Of a DNA stretch of 28,309 nucleotides, positions 17,440-28,246 are shown in pieces. The notes below the pieces were generated by a model. The model did not search any database. It saw only the letters and a program-made list of their open reading frames with translations, and was not told the DNA's origin. Each line of letters opens with the position of its first letter. Position 1 is the first letter of the stretch. Made by a program: the position numbers and the translations under genes. The stretch spans positions 46,438 to 74,746 of the forward strand of contig VHZZ01006120.1 in the NCBI GenBank assembly GCA_009801015.1. Reading direction: 5' to 3'. This DNA comes from Silene noctiflora. Lineage: Eukaryota; Streptophyta; Magnoliopsida; Caryophyllales; Caryophyllaceae.

Positions 17440-20400
17440 TCATCTTCGCCATCCTTGTGCAGCCTTTCCTGCCAAAACTAAACAGAATGCTTGTTACTAT
17501 ACAATGGCACACGAATGAAGACCAGATAGACAACTATCAAACTGTTTCCCTTCACCCTTGCTCCGACATAAGGATGAAATATATAATGTACAGATTTCAA
17601 AGGGACGAAAAGGTTGATGCAACTCTAACCAGTTCTACACATCAGAGAAGGAAGAAGATGTTCATGAAAGTGTCGAAAAAAAAAAAACTTTTTGAACCAT
17701 TGCCAAGGTCCATTATCATACTTTTGATGTTTTATTAATCCCCTTTCCACCACTGACAATCGTTCTTTAGGATGTCACAACTCACAACCGTAAAATCACA
17801 GTTAATGATAAACTAGGGCAGTGAGCCAAATACCACCCACTAAGAACACTAAAGCATGAATTATGCCTGCTTTCTTGTGCTTGCTCAGTGCAACACCTTG
17901 GTTTTAATTAGCTCCTAATAAAACCTTTAACAAAATAAGACGTTCATGATTTAAAAGAGCTTACCATTTCCTTCTTTTGAAGACAACAAAGATTTGTCAC
18001 TTTTGTTTCCACCTTTTCCATTAACTTGAACTGGTTTCGGTGTCCTTGGTGATACTGAGCTAACTTTTCCATTTGCTGGAGAAGGTAATGACTGACGACG
18101 TATGACATTGTTCTTCTCAGCCGATTCTTGACCGAGTTTAGGGGACCCTTGTGCTCTCAATTTTGCCTTAGCAGATTGAGTTGCTTGCATATAGCTTGGA
18201 AGCTTCGGGGTATTCTGCAAGCCATCATCTGCATGTTCCTGCTTTGCTGGGAAAGAAGCTCTTCTACTGGGCTTTTGATTATCACTTGGAATGGATTCTT
18301 CGGCCGATTTTAACTCCCCATTTGACACAGGAGTATTTTCATCCTTTTCATCACCCTCAAAAGACTCTGACTTAACCTTGATAACATCGTCAACGGAAAT
18401 CTCTCTGGACTGGTTATTTTCTTCAGGAACCTTGGTAGTTTCCTGGTCAATTTCTCTAGGAGCAGTTATCGCCTCTTCCTTCAAAATAATACTGGTTGCT
18501 TCCTTCATATTCTCAACCGGGTTTACCTCATTTGGGTCTGTAACATCCTGAACAATAGGGGTCATTTTTGCCTGGCTTTGAGAAGGCCTTTCAGCTACTT
18601 CAGATTTCGTCTGGCTTTGAGAAGGCCTTTCAACTACTTCAGATTTTGTCTGGCTTTGAGAAGGCCTCTCAGTTACTTCAGATTTTGTCTGGCTTTGAGA
18701 AGGCCTCTCAGTTACTTCAGATTTTGCCTGGTTTTGAGAAGACCTCTCAGTTACTTCAGATTTTGCCTGGCTTTGAGAAGGCCTCTCGGTTATTTCAGAT
18801 TGAGTAGAGGTGTCAGTTACAGGACTGTGAACCTTTCTCAAACTGCGCTTTACCTTCTCGAACTCATTCTGTGGATTCTCTTGAACTGAATCTACTGGAT
18901 GGCTAGAGACTTTCTTTGGATTACGTCGTGGTTTCTCTAACTCAGAGGTTGGATGAGCTGACGGATTATCGAAAATTGAGGGAACCTTTCGGACACTACG
19001 CTTTGGCCTGACAGTTTCACCTTCAACAGCTTGTGAGTTTCCTAGTTTTTTCTGGGTTTTGGTATTAGTGGCTTTCTTTGGTGGAGAAACTGGTTTCCAT
19101 GGACATGATATTGACCACCTTTCCAACCATATTTGGACTGAATTTGAATCTGTCTCATCATATTGGACTCGCAGAGGCATTCCTTCTGGTGCTGGCGCTA
19201 AAAGCTGTACGGACAACAAGGTTGATCAGTGCATGAAATAAATGTAACAGACCCAAATGACAGTTGCAGTTGCTGAAGACCAATAAATAGACATCTGTCC
19301 TAAATCTTTTAGGACATGTCAAATTGCAAATTCTATATTGAAGACAGGATGCAATATACTTTGCAGTGTTTTTCTCATGCTCTTTTAAATTCAAAGCATT
19401 GTAGTGCATATATTGTAGGATCTTGTACTTTCTTATATAATTAATGCGATTTTACAACATATACAGTATCAAAATAAATGTTTGGCACATTCATCAACAT
19501 GCAAGTTGTACCCCTGGTCCTCAGATTGGTGAGGGCATAATGGTCTCCATAAACACGCAGCTTGCTCAAACTTATTTCCAGTAACTGATAGGGACTAAGG
19601 AGAAAGTTGGATGAGGCCTGACCGCCTGAGGGTTGATTAAGTCAAGTTCAATCTTGACCAAATACTTTTATTTTTTAGGTATTAGAGATCTATGGTACTC
19701 CGACACTTCATTTAATTGCCGTGTCGCGTGTCAGACACGTGTCGGTGTCCGACACGACAGGACACTTAGACACTTCATTTTAGACCACAAAATAGGAAAA
19801 TTCACCCAAAATAGCCGTGTCCGACACTCCGACACGTGTAAGACACGACACCGTGTCGGAGAGTCAGAGTAACACAGTTAGAGATATATTGTGAGAAAAT
19901 TTTATTTCCAATGGAGCGGAAGAAAAAATTCTCTGGCTCGGAGATATGAAGAAATAAAGCAAAAGGCTATGAGGGTAGGGAGATCCTTGTCTATCAAGCC
20001 GATTCTCGACGTAATTTTTCAAATCGGGTCAAGTCTCTGGTATCAAGGGTTTTCAACACAGGACATCCAACCCATCCATCATTGACATACGCCTTTAAGG
20101 CACTACGCTAATGTAAAGAACAATTGTGAAAATTAAAATTTTGAAGGTATGGTTACAAAACCAAAAGCCATGCCCTCCCTCTCAACCGATCAAGGGATGG
20201 AAGGGCTGGTATAAAACTAATTTGCCAAAATGCAGGTCTTTTTTCATTATATGTTATTGCACTGTTAGATAAACTGTAGACCAACGGTAAACGTAATCCA
20301 AGGAGATTGTTTTTCTTGACCATATTACCCTTGCTTATACTTGGACAGTATGCACACCACTTGATATAATTCATTGATAAACTTTCACTAACAAAATCCC

Positions 20401-23400
20401 CACAAGGACAAGTGATACATCAAATTTAGCTTCTAACTAATCACCCGGTTAAAAATATGAACGCTCGCGCATGGCTAGAAGCCTAGAACTGATAAAGTTG
20501 GCGCAATCCAAGTAATTAAGACACTAATCAGATTTGAATAGAACTAGCGGAATATAACTTAAAATTGAAATTGACCTGACCAGACCCCAAAGTTATGGAC
20601 CCCACATCGACACAGCTGAAATGACCTACCTACAAGAAAATGACTCATCCCAAGTAACCCAAACTGACTATTTTGAAATCATACTTAAGAGTTAAGATTA
20701 TAGATATGATAAATACGAGTATGAAAACAACCCGATCAGAAGCTAGACATGCCCAAAAATGACCCAATAATAGTACACTAGAAGTAGATATCTATATTTT
20801 CCTGCTCCAATGGTGTGTAATATACATACTGAAAACGAATAGTGAAAATTAAAATTTTATGCAAAAAAAATATTTATATATGGTTGAAAAACATGAAAAC
20901 AACTTAAAGAATGATATGGATAAAAAAGTTCCTAGAGGCATGATTGGGTAATATTATTAAAAGAAGTTAATTAGTAATATGTCCATATGCGTTGTGGATA
21001 CAATCCACGTATAACAAGAAGTTAAAATGTCACAAGAAACAGGTTCCTTGGAAAAAATCTTTTAGCTTTGTTCAACAGACCACTCTCACCTAGAGAAAAG
21101 TAAATGTTCCAAAGACTGGATTGATGGTTGGCTCTCACAAGAACTAAAATCAGACTTTAGAGCAAATGGTGGTGGATTGGTGGCAGCGATGGTGGACATG
21201 TTTAATAGAGAAGAATTAAAAAGAAAAAAAAAAATAGACAACAAGTTCACTGTAAACTGCAGTTGTAGAACAACCATTCAACAAATAAAGAAGAAAAACA
21301 AGCATCACTTCAAACTTACTTTCTTGATGAAGGCATTTGTTAAAAAGCTCGCAGTACTAGTAGACACACCATTCTCATGTAACCCAGTTGCCACATCCTG
21401 AAAATTGCACAATATTAAGCGGAAGCAACAGCAAGGAAAACAAGAAAAAGAACAAGACTAATACTCAGTTACCACAGAACCCAGATGAAATTCCATACAA
21501 TTCCACCAGAAGCAAAGAGTACAACCATTAGTTGATGCAGTCAATATCAACCAGAATTCATAGTCTTCTTAACAAACCATACAATTATATTTCTTGTACA
21601 GTAAACACTACTTTTAAGTGAACTTCTTTTCTTTCCTTAAAAAATGTTTGGGCAGAAGTTAGACCGGTTAATCTTGTAACAACCAAAAATCAAGGGTTGC
21701 ATCTGTGTGGGTTAATCCTGACCAACTTAACACTCCTGAGAGATGTGTGAGTGAATAATGTTGATGAATAATCCAGTTATTATAATACTTACTATATGAA
21801 GAGTGAATAATTTCAAGATGTGCAGATAATGGCATAATGCTGACATATAATAGGAACAGACAGCTTAAAAGCATGCTAACGCCCCAGTTTCAACTCTCAT
21901 GTGATACTAGATAATCCCCTTGCAAATGTCAAGCTTGGTAGATAGTCATCCAACTATCCAGGGGTGATACTCGTGAGTCATGACCTAAGTCTACTAGGAA
22001 GACAGATTTTATCTGTTGTCTATGACAAATCATGTGATCATGACAACTAAACTCTTCTACAAATTTTATCTGTTGTCTATGACAAATCAACAGTCATTAA
22101 AGTGGCATGCAGCAGCAATTACAATAGTAATTTCAGCGCACTATGTTAAATTGATTAAGATGCCCTTAAAAGGTACTATGTATATCATTCAATGAACTAC
22201 TAGTCCATCAGTCCCTAAAGATAGAACCTGAAAATTGGAAATTGACATTAAACCCTTGCTTTCAATTAAACATAGTAAAAGAAAGTAGACTACAAATAAT
22301 AAAATCTTAAGGGGATTACCAAAGGCTTCACCACGCATAGTCTCTGCACTTCAATCCCTACGTCTGAACATCGAATTTTTGACCCGCGCACAAGTGCTTG
22401 AAGCTTGACAATGCCTATAACACAATATAAGGTTGCCACAGCTTGTCTTCTAACCAAGTGTCCACGAATAAGAGCCTGAAGCCTTATGATGCCTTTCAGG
22501 GCCTTGAACGCGCGGCGAGCCTTCATATAAAAAAATTCAGAAACAATGAACAAACACAAGCAGACGAAAGATGAATAAATCTGTTATGAACTCTAATAAG
22601 AGGGCATAAAAAGTTCACAACACAGACACACCTCAGTCGAAAGATAAAATTTTTGTTTTAATATACTGGCATGTCAGAGCACCATTACATAGCGCAGCTG
22701 GACGGGAAAATAAAGAAGAAAGTTTGTAGAAAGAACAGGACAAAATACAATTAATAACACTGTTTTTAATAGTAGAGTTACTGTGTCATTTACAGTCTTA
22801 CCGGCACAATATCCTCAAAATTTCTCCAAAATTAAGCGGTTAGGTTTAAGAACATTCAGAAGAACATGGAATGTACAAAATCATGTCATTTCATGTCATG
22901 GTTATACAACAAGTCAGCAATAAAACTTACAAGATAACTTCTAAAAGCAGCTTGAACCATTGTTGCAGCCTTTTCTTGAGCTATCCTCTCCGCATCACTT
23001 AACATATCCAACTCCCTTGTTTGTTCCACTTCAGCATTTTGTTCTCCTAGTTCTGATATTTCGTGGTCCTGCTGAATAAAAGACATTTCCCTGTTCTCGG
23101 AACTTGAGTTCTGTTCATCCACATGCACTGCACTAAGTACCTCTTGATGATTATCGTCAATACCAGTTTCAGGAGACATTGCCTGAACATGCAGATCTTT
23201 CTCATTCGCAGGTTTCTTCACAAGGAGAACATTCAATTAGAATGCAAAAAAAAAAAATGTGAGATGTAATTCTCTTACAGTCAATCTTCAATCATAAAGA
23301 TGCTCCAGAAGTAGTACAAAATCAAAAGGTCTATTATGTGGTGTATGAAACCACATAGGAATCAGGGAAGCCTACAACTTTGAAACTTTAGGGAAACCAT

Positions 23401-24248
23401 AAAGATATTGTTGACTCTGAACTTTTACTTTTCAATAGAACACGCTTCTCACAGAATGACAGTAAATTCCTTTGCTCTCTTTTTAATACAGAAAGTTACC
23501 ATTTAGGCGATCAACTTATGAGATGTGGCCACGCATCCACAAAGAACAAAGTGATGGTATACATAATACAGATCATCTGAATACTGATGCACAAAAACCA
23601 AAACAGGGAGCTGTGGACATGCCACCTACAGGAGCAAGTGATAGAAGAGATTTCGACCTCCTAGACAAAACCACCATCAATGATTTTCTTTTCCCCAAAA
23701 CCTTTAGAAGTTCTCTGATATTTACCCTATTATGACCCCTACTCTATGCTGAATAACCAATACTAACTCTCCCGACAGCTAAATAAGTTCCCAAGTCAAA
23801 TCTCAAGGTAAAATATGAGCACCTTTAAATAGACTCCTGCCAAGTGGGATTATAGAGCTCCTGTGCTACCATTAGTCTATTGGGTTTCCTAAAGATAAAA
23901 TTGATAATAATACCCACAAAAAGAATTGGAGTTCCTTACATAAAGGAAGATCATGACTGAACTGATAGGTAAGCATATGATGGGAATAAGTCAGGCTCGG
24001 TACAAATTCGTGCGTTAGGTGTTATACAGTCACAAAAGGGTGATGGCATTTTATCCAGTTGTCCAGGGAAGAACTACAACAATGAATACTGTGACAGGTA
24101 TAACAGCTATCAGGTTTTTTCAGAACACACAAGTTACGATTGACGTTCAGAATGAAACCTGTACCTCTTTACCCGCGGCATATTTAGACTTGGAAGTTTT
24201 CTTGCCAAAGAATTTGGTCTTGATCCACTTTCCTGGTGATTTTCCCAT
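17440..24248 (-). CDS. IQD31: IQ67-domain calmodulin-binding protein, IQD31-like
   Basis: There are six coding exons, in transcript order: 24248-24165, 23215-22931, 22520-22320, 21397-21320, 19204-17965 and 17468-17440. All have GT/AG borders and together encode 638 aa. The protein starts [17 protein letters not shown], the basic N-terminus of the IQD30/31 group. The IQ67 domain (about residues 112-175) has three IQ motifs: [28 protein letters not shown] and [12 protein letters not shown]. The phase-0 intron between L123 and A124 inside it is an IQD hallmark. An [14 protein letters not shown] motif follows, then a 13-residue repeat tract (352-429). A C-terminal DUF4005 region starts [15 protein letters not shown] at 552, and the protein ends [12 protein letters not shown] proteins are plant scaffolds that bind calmodulin at microtubules, the plasma membrane or the nucleus. 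The last exon contributes only 29 nt and was chosen because it restores the GNGKA...WRR ending of the family. Confidence 0.95.
18566..18799 (-). repeat. In-frame 39-bp minisatellite (six units) in IQD exon 5
   Basis: Six consecutive 39-bp units encode a 13-residue repeat of consensus [13 protein letters not shown] at residues 352-429. Variation is limited to SEI/SEV, T/V/A before ER, P/S, S/N and T/A before the final K. All units stay in frame, so copy-number change would not break the protein. The repeat is hydrophilic and probably disordered. The Arabidopsis IQD31 sequence, as I remember it, has no such array at this place, so the expansion may be specific to this lineage. Confidence 0.95.
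19205..21319 (-). other. IQD intron 4 (2.1 kb)
   Basis: Splicing joins exon 4 (donor GTAAGT at 21319) to exon 5 (acceptor GTACAG next to 19204). Apart from the MITE at 19690-19877 the intron shows ordinary AT-rich sequence. Short open frames in it have no recognised domain. Confidence 0.8.
19690..19877. mobile_element. Mutator-like MITE with GACACG-rich inverted repeats and TSD
   Basis: This element of about 188 bp lies in IQD intron 4. Its left end CTATGGTACTCCGACAC pairs with the reverse complement of the right end (CTGTGTTACTCTGACTC). Further in, both arms carry GCGTGTCAGACACGTGTCGG-like sequence. TTAGAGAT occurs immediately outside each end (19682-19689 and 19878-19885). Counted as nine bases it is ATTAGAGAT against GTTAGAGAT. 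An 8-9 bp duplication with long inverted repeats fits a Mutator-like element, or less likely hAT. The GTGTCCGACAC words are shared with the outer ends of the long inverted repeat in VPS29 intron 1. Confidence 0.75.
21398..22319 (-). other. IQD intron 3 with a 27-bp direct repeat
   Basis: This intron is bounded by donor GTAATC at 22319 and acceptor TTTTCAG next to 21397. A 27-base sequence (ATTTTATCTGTTGTC plus TATGACAAATCA) occurs at 22006-22032 and again at 22063-22089, a perfect direct duplication with a 57-base period. Otherwise nothing was recognised. Confidence 0.8.
23216..24164 (-). other. IQD intron 1
   Basis: The donor is GTACAG after codon 28 and the acceptor is CTTGTGAAG before KPANEK. 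Open frames on the opposite strand show no known domain. No repeat or RNA gene was recognised. Confidence 0.75.
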
Positions 24249-25335
24249 TATCAAAAGGACAGAACTGGAACTCTTCACTCAAAATTCTGTGTCATGACAG
24301 AAATTGATGAGCTACTAAATGCAGATAAAGATAATGATACAGTGATAATTAAAAAACTTGGGATCTATTATCAGATCAATGGTAATTGAACACCTTCCCG
24401 AACAGCAAGCAGTCAAAACTACATAAGCTATGCGATACAATTTCAGCTAGTTACAATTTCAAGATTGTCGATAGAAAAATTAAAAGCTTAAACATTTTAT
24501 GCTATACAACACCGTAATCAACAACCATATTAATCGAGGAAGTCTCCAAGTTCATTATAACAGGAACAAAAAGCATAGTTCCTATCATCCATAATGAAAA
24601 TTAGGAAATATAAACAATGTACTCGAGATCGATAATCACTCATGTTCCCACCATTTCTTTCATCCCATTAGCAAGAGTTTTTCGCTAACTTAAGCCCAGT
24701 AACTTGTCCTAAGGTACAACTTTACCCAGAGTCAGTTCAAATGCATTGTGATTGCCATTTTATCACAAAACTTAAGAGCACCGACACCAAATCATACAAT
24801 CCTGAATCTTCTGCAGAACCTTTCAAAAACATCATAGTGGTTAAGACCGAGTTATAGTGGATAAAAGATTCCTGTTTCGAAACCCGTCCCGCATATATTG
24901 TATTGCCCTTGCGACTCATTTAAAACCGAAAAAAACTAATCCCGCTTAACCCGAACCCGAAATCTCTAATCACTTACTACAGATTTCAATTGAGCAACCA
25001 AATGATCACACCACATTACCACCACAACTTTCCCCAATCATTCCTCACACAAACACTAAACACTAAAAAAACAATATAATAATGCACTTCAAGTAAAAGT
25101 GGGAGACAATTAACAAATTAACAGTTTAACACAATCATAACCTCAAAAAAAATAATTTAAACTTAATTAAAGTACAGATCTATAACTTACCAATTCAATG
25201 CAGCTCTTACAAACCCTAAATCTAGCAAAACAATTCACCAAACAAATTTTAAAAAAAAAATGTCAGTATTAAAAAAATAAAAATTAAGCAATTTACTCAA
25301 ATAATCTAAAAATCAAAAAAAAAAATTATAATAAA
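24249..25335 (-). other. IQD 5' UTR with probable leader intron
   Basis: On the - strand a leader exon ending ...AGCTGCATTGAATTG at 25191 is followed by GTAAGT, a good donor. An acceptor GACACAG beside 24286 would leave about 38 untranslated bases before the ATG. A leader intron of about 0.9 kb is thus likely. Upstream, TATAAATATTTA near 25365-25378 could be the TATA box. The leader exon contains TTAGGGTTTG, a reversed telo-box-like word. Start site and intron ends are inferred from consensus only. Confidence 0.45.
24834..24935 (+). mobile_element. Diverged SINE in the IQD leader intron
   Basis: A tRNA-like start (AGTGGTTAAGACCGAGTTA) is followed by a box B-like GTTTCGAAACC at 24874-24884 and an end GCGACTCATTTAAAACCG with a short A run. 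The 3' end resembles that of the SINE at 1887-2000 (GCGCTCATTTGAACC plus A run), so both may belong to one family. Target duplication was not found. Confidence 0.5.
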
Positions 25336-25378
25336 TGTATATACATGATTTTTAGAAAATAGATAAATATTTATATTT

Positions 25379-26369
25379 TATGTGTAAAAATAAGAGAGAG
25401 AATCACCATGAAAGTTGGTTGGTATTTTCTCAAGCTTTTACTTACTGAGTCACTGCAACTGCTACAGAAACTTGTGTACTAAACTCATTAAAAAAAGCAA
25501 TTTTTTTAAAAAATATTATTATATTATTAAATTTGTTGCGGTGGGAGGGAGGGTATCAGGTGTGACGCGGGTGCAGGGTGTTATGGTGTGGACGCAGATT
25601 TCCAGCCGTTGGATTGAACAAGATGTGGTACTGTTGACTGACAGGTCACTTGTGCTTGCTTGGGAAATAAGGGAGTTGGTTGATTCTTTGTCGTTTAAGG
25701 TGAGATGACAAGTATGCCCTTTTGTGGAGGTAATTTGTTAAACGGTTACTCCCTGTCTCCCTCACTTGTTTATCCGTAAATTCTTGTTTCATACGGTTAT
25801 TTTTCGTCTAAAGTAAATGATCAGATGTAACCACAATGATATATCTAGTGTCATTTGGCTGTAAAATGGTTACAAAATGAAGCAAGACCAAATGTTTCAT
25901 CTGCCCCATTCAATTTGGTCATTTTGTCATCAAACAATTGATTCTCTCTTTTTAGCTTGTTCTTTGTGTCAAAACCAAAGGTAAACAAATGATTAGGACA
26001 AAGAAACTAGTTTTTAGTAGAACTGGAAAACTGTTCCGACCTAATTACGTATTTGACTCTATAATCGTTGTCGGATACTACTTAGTATTCCTAAGCCTAA
26101 ATAGAAGACACAGTCCGAACCAACCAAAATCTTTGCAAACACGAAATGACCAGATCCATACCGAACCCAACCGCTTGTCATCTTTTTAAGGGAGGTTTTG
26201 GTCATTGTAGGGTGGAGGTTAGTTGGGTTATTTTCGGCTAAGGGACAGAGTGGAGTAATGGGCGGGCATTCTTTGGTAATGTAGTCGTACTTGGTAGCAC
26301 AGTGCAATAGAGTAATAGAGCCAGGCAATACAAATGTTGGTTGAATGTTGCGACTTCTATTTATGAAAA
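25379..26369. other. Intergenic DNA upstream of IQD
   Basis: No supported gene was seen. The region 25545-25740 is GC-richer (GTGGGAGGGAGGGTATCAGG) and may hold promoter elements, but I recognise none. A possible single-ended Stowaway-like remnant (ACTCCCTGTCTCCCTCACTT) lies near 25747. Short open frames are not convincing. Confidence 0.4.
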
Positions 26370-26430
26370 TTCAAATCATCATCATCATCAACAACAACTC
26401 AAAATTATTATGGGGTCATGATTGAAATTA
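26370..26430 (-). mobile_element. RTE-type LINE 3' tail remnant
   Basis: On the - strand the sequence reads ACCCCATAATAATTTTGAGT followed by TGTTGTTGATGATGATGATG. From memory, this TTG/ATG trinucleotide tail after a GACCCCA..AATTTTGAG motif is typical of plant RTE-clade LINE 3' ends. Only the last few tens of bases remain. Confidence 0.45.
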
Positions 26431-26443
26431 TTAGGTAAGTAAG

Positions 26444-27210
26444 TATGTGTTTGGCCACATTTTTAAAAGTGTTTTTTTACTATATAAACACAAATTAGGA
26501 CAAATACCAATTTTTAGAAAAACTAAAACTACTTTTTTTAAGCCACAATATCAAATTTGGCCCCTAGAAACAGAAATAGCAAATAGCTACTTCTGTTTCT
26601 ACTTCTATTTCTTATTTTCTTTTAATCCATCTGATTGCAAAATCCTACAAGCCTCCTCACTAAAATATGTTATATGATCTCATATTACGGTAAAATTTTG
26701 ACATGAATTATACGAATTCACTCATTGGGCTATTAGTATATGAAGGTGTCCTATATACAACATCCTACTGTATTTCTTATACTCCGTATTTCTTATTTTT
26801 CCGTCTTAACCCTAGAACGGGTCAACTATCATACCCAATTGAGCATATAAGACAATTTTTTTGCATTTTGCCATACGAATTGTTTTTGTCTTATTCTAAT
26901 TACTTGACTTGACTCACTTAAGCTTGAGACGGATACACCTGTCTTAAATAAGAATTTGTGTAATTATAATGTGTTTTTATAATAATAATGATAATACTAT
27001 AAAAGGTGATACTCTATTTTATACATGTATTAATTTTTACAATGTTAAAATGATATTTTTAAACAAGTTAGGCCAAACATTAAAAAGTTATCAAAAGTAT
27101 TTTTATTAGAAGCCTAACCAAACATGCCTCGGTTTCTAGAGAAGGGGTTTTTGAAAAATCACTTTTAAAAAACAAAAACTATGTTCTAAAAACTTGGTCA
27201 AACATGCTCT
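26444..27210. mobile_element. Degenerate inverted-repeat element (TTTGGCCA-type ends)
   Basis: The left end TATGTGTTTGGCCACATTTT followed by TAAAAGTGTTTTT is roughly complementary to the right end, ACTTTTAAAAAAC...ACTTGGTCAAACATGCTC. A similar pair, GTTAGGCCAAACATT and AAGCCTAACCAAACATGCC, lies inside at 27067-27127 and may be a nested copy. A local 10-base hairpin (AGAAACAGAA/TTCTGTTTCT) sits near 26567-26600. Ends of this style are common in hAT-like plant MITEs. The copy is decayed and its boundaries are approximate. Confidence 0.35.
26925..26962. mobile_element. Terminal fragment of a GAGACGG-type MITE
   Basis: The sequence GCTTGAGACGGATACACCTG followed by TCTTAAATAAGAATTTGTG resembles the right end of family A (GTCTTCAATAAGAATTTG near 304). 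Only one end is present, so it is a truncated remnant. Confidence 0.45.
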
Positions 27211-27215
27211 AAATT

Positions 27216-27826
27216 AGATTGATTATATGGAATAAGAACAGTTTATCTCATCTTTTCAGATGAGAGAGATAAATTGAAGTCACCGGCTTTCAAACCACCT
27301 CGAAAAAGTTGGAAATGAATGTCTCATAAAAGTGATGAAGTCAGCAACCTTGTTGACTTCACGAAAAGTCGAAAACAATCTTTAATTATCACTTCATCGA
27401 AAACATTTTTTCTTAGCGTTGTCATTGATATTGATATTACTTTCGAATCTTGTCTAAGTATTCATTGTTTTCTCACGGTAATTGTTAAATCATTTTTAAT
27501 TTATTTTTTTCCTAGGATTTTTTTGTTTCATGATATTAATACGATAATTAATGTTATATAACTCTAATACTCAGTAACATCATTTCAAAGTATGAGATAG
27601 GTTGATTGTATTTAGAGATTATAATTATACATTTCCTCGTATACTTCATAAAACCCAATAAATTAAAAGGGATATGTTATTTATCAAAAAAATAAAATTA
27701 ATGATCTTTATTAATTTATAGACAGTCAATAAGGTCGTTTAAGAATTCTGTTATTACCAAAATGAATCCAGGTTAATTACTTATCACTCTTCCTAACTCA
27801 CAAATACTTTTCATTCCAATACTTGG
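27216..27826. other. AT-rich intergenic DNA, nothing recognised
   Basis: One open frame of 80 codons lies on the + strand with hydrophobic, low-complexity content and no domain. No repeat with definable ends was found. Confidence 0.45.
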
Positions 27827-28246
27827 TTAAAAATGCTTTTCATTTTTCTTATTTTTTTTTTTACTGTAGGGTATTCGAGGGGCGGAATGGCTTAGTTGGT
27901 AGGGGTCGTAGGGAACAATTTTTTTCCGCTTTTTTCTTTTTACCGTTGAGGGTGGTGTTTCGATTTTCGAGAAGGTGAAAAGGTGTTTGAGTTGTTGGAG
28001 GGAGCTTTGGGGTTGGTTAAGATGGTTGTTTCTTTTTGAAAGAAAAGTGGTTGTTTCTAGTTTGGGAGGATTGTGCTTTGAATGTGACGAGGAGGAGCTG
28101 GATTCGATGATAGTGATAAAAGGTGATGAATCTAGTGGAGCCATGTAAGGCGCGCGTGGATATATGGTTGGTGAGTTGTTATTTTGGTGGTGAGGAGATG
28201 TTTCGGGTGTATGGTTGATGAGCTTTAAATTTGTATAGCCTCGCAA
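27827..28246 (-). CDS. Doubtful ORF, Ser/Pro/Lys-rich, unrecognised
   Basis: An open frame of 139 codons ends in KKKNKKNEKHF. The composition is biased: a run of six serines near the middle, many Asn, His and Pro, then a lysine-rich end. No domain, signal peptide or membrane segment is visible. An internal start (MAPLDSSPFITII) would give about 106 residues. I cannot assign a function. It may be a chance frame in G/T-rich DNA, or a first exon of a gene extending beyond what can be seen. The adjoining sequence at the window edge looks repeat-like, which lowers confidence. Confidence 0.2.
   Translation of the reverse strand: MRGYTNLKLINHTPETSPHHQNNNSPTIYPRAPYMAPLDSSPFITIIESSSSSSHSKHNPPKLETTTFLSKRNNHLNQPQSSLQQLKHLFTFSKIETPPSTVKRKKRKKIVPYDPYQLSHSAPRIPYSKKKNKKNEKHF

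Noticed and set aside
17440-17453. Alternative last IQD exon starting after GCACAAG (giving EGNGWRR)
   Set aside because: It keeps the frame, but the acceptor TTTTGGCAG 15 bases upstream is stronger and yields [11 protein letters not shown], closer to the family's GNGKA ending.
18128-18889. Several + strand open frames with repeats such as [13 protein letters not shown]
   Set aside because: They are antisense reflections of the IQD exon and its 39-bp minisatellite. The IQD reading is supported by family motifs and splice sites.
25747-25830. Second Stowaway element (ACTCCCTGTCTCCCTCACTT start)
   Set aside because: No matching right end or TA-flanked partner was found within 400 bases; it is only a possible single-ended remnant.
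27881-27925. tRNA gene suggested by TGGCTTAGTTGGTAGGG
   Set aside because: It matches box A, but no box B, acceptor-stem pairing or anticodon arm follows. It is at most a chance match or tRNA-derived scrap.
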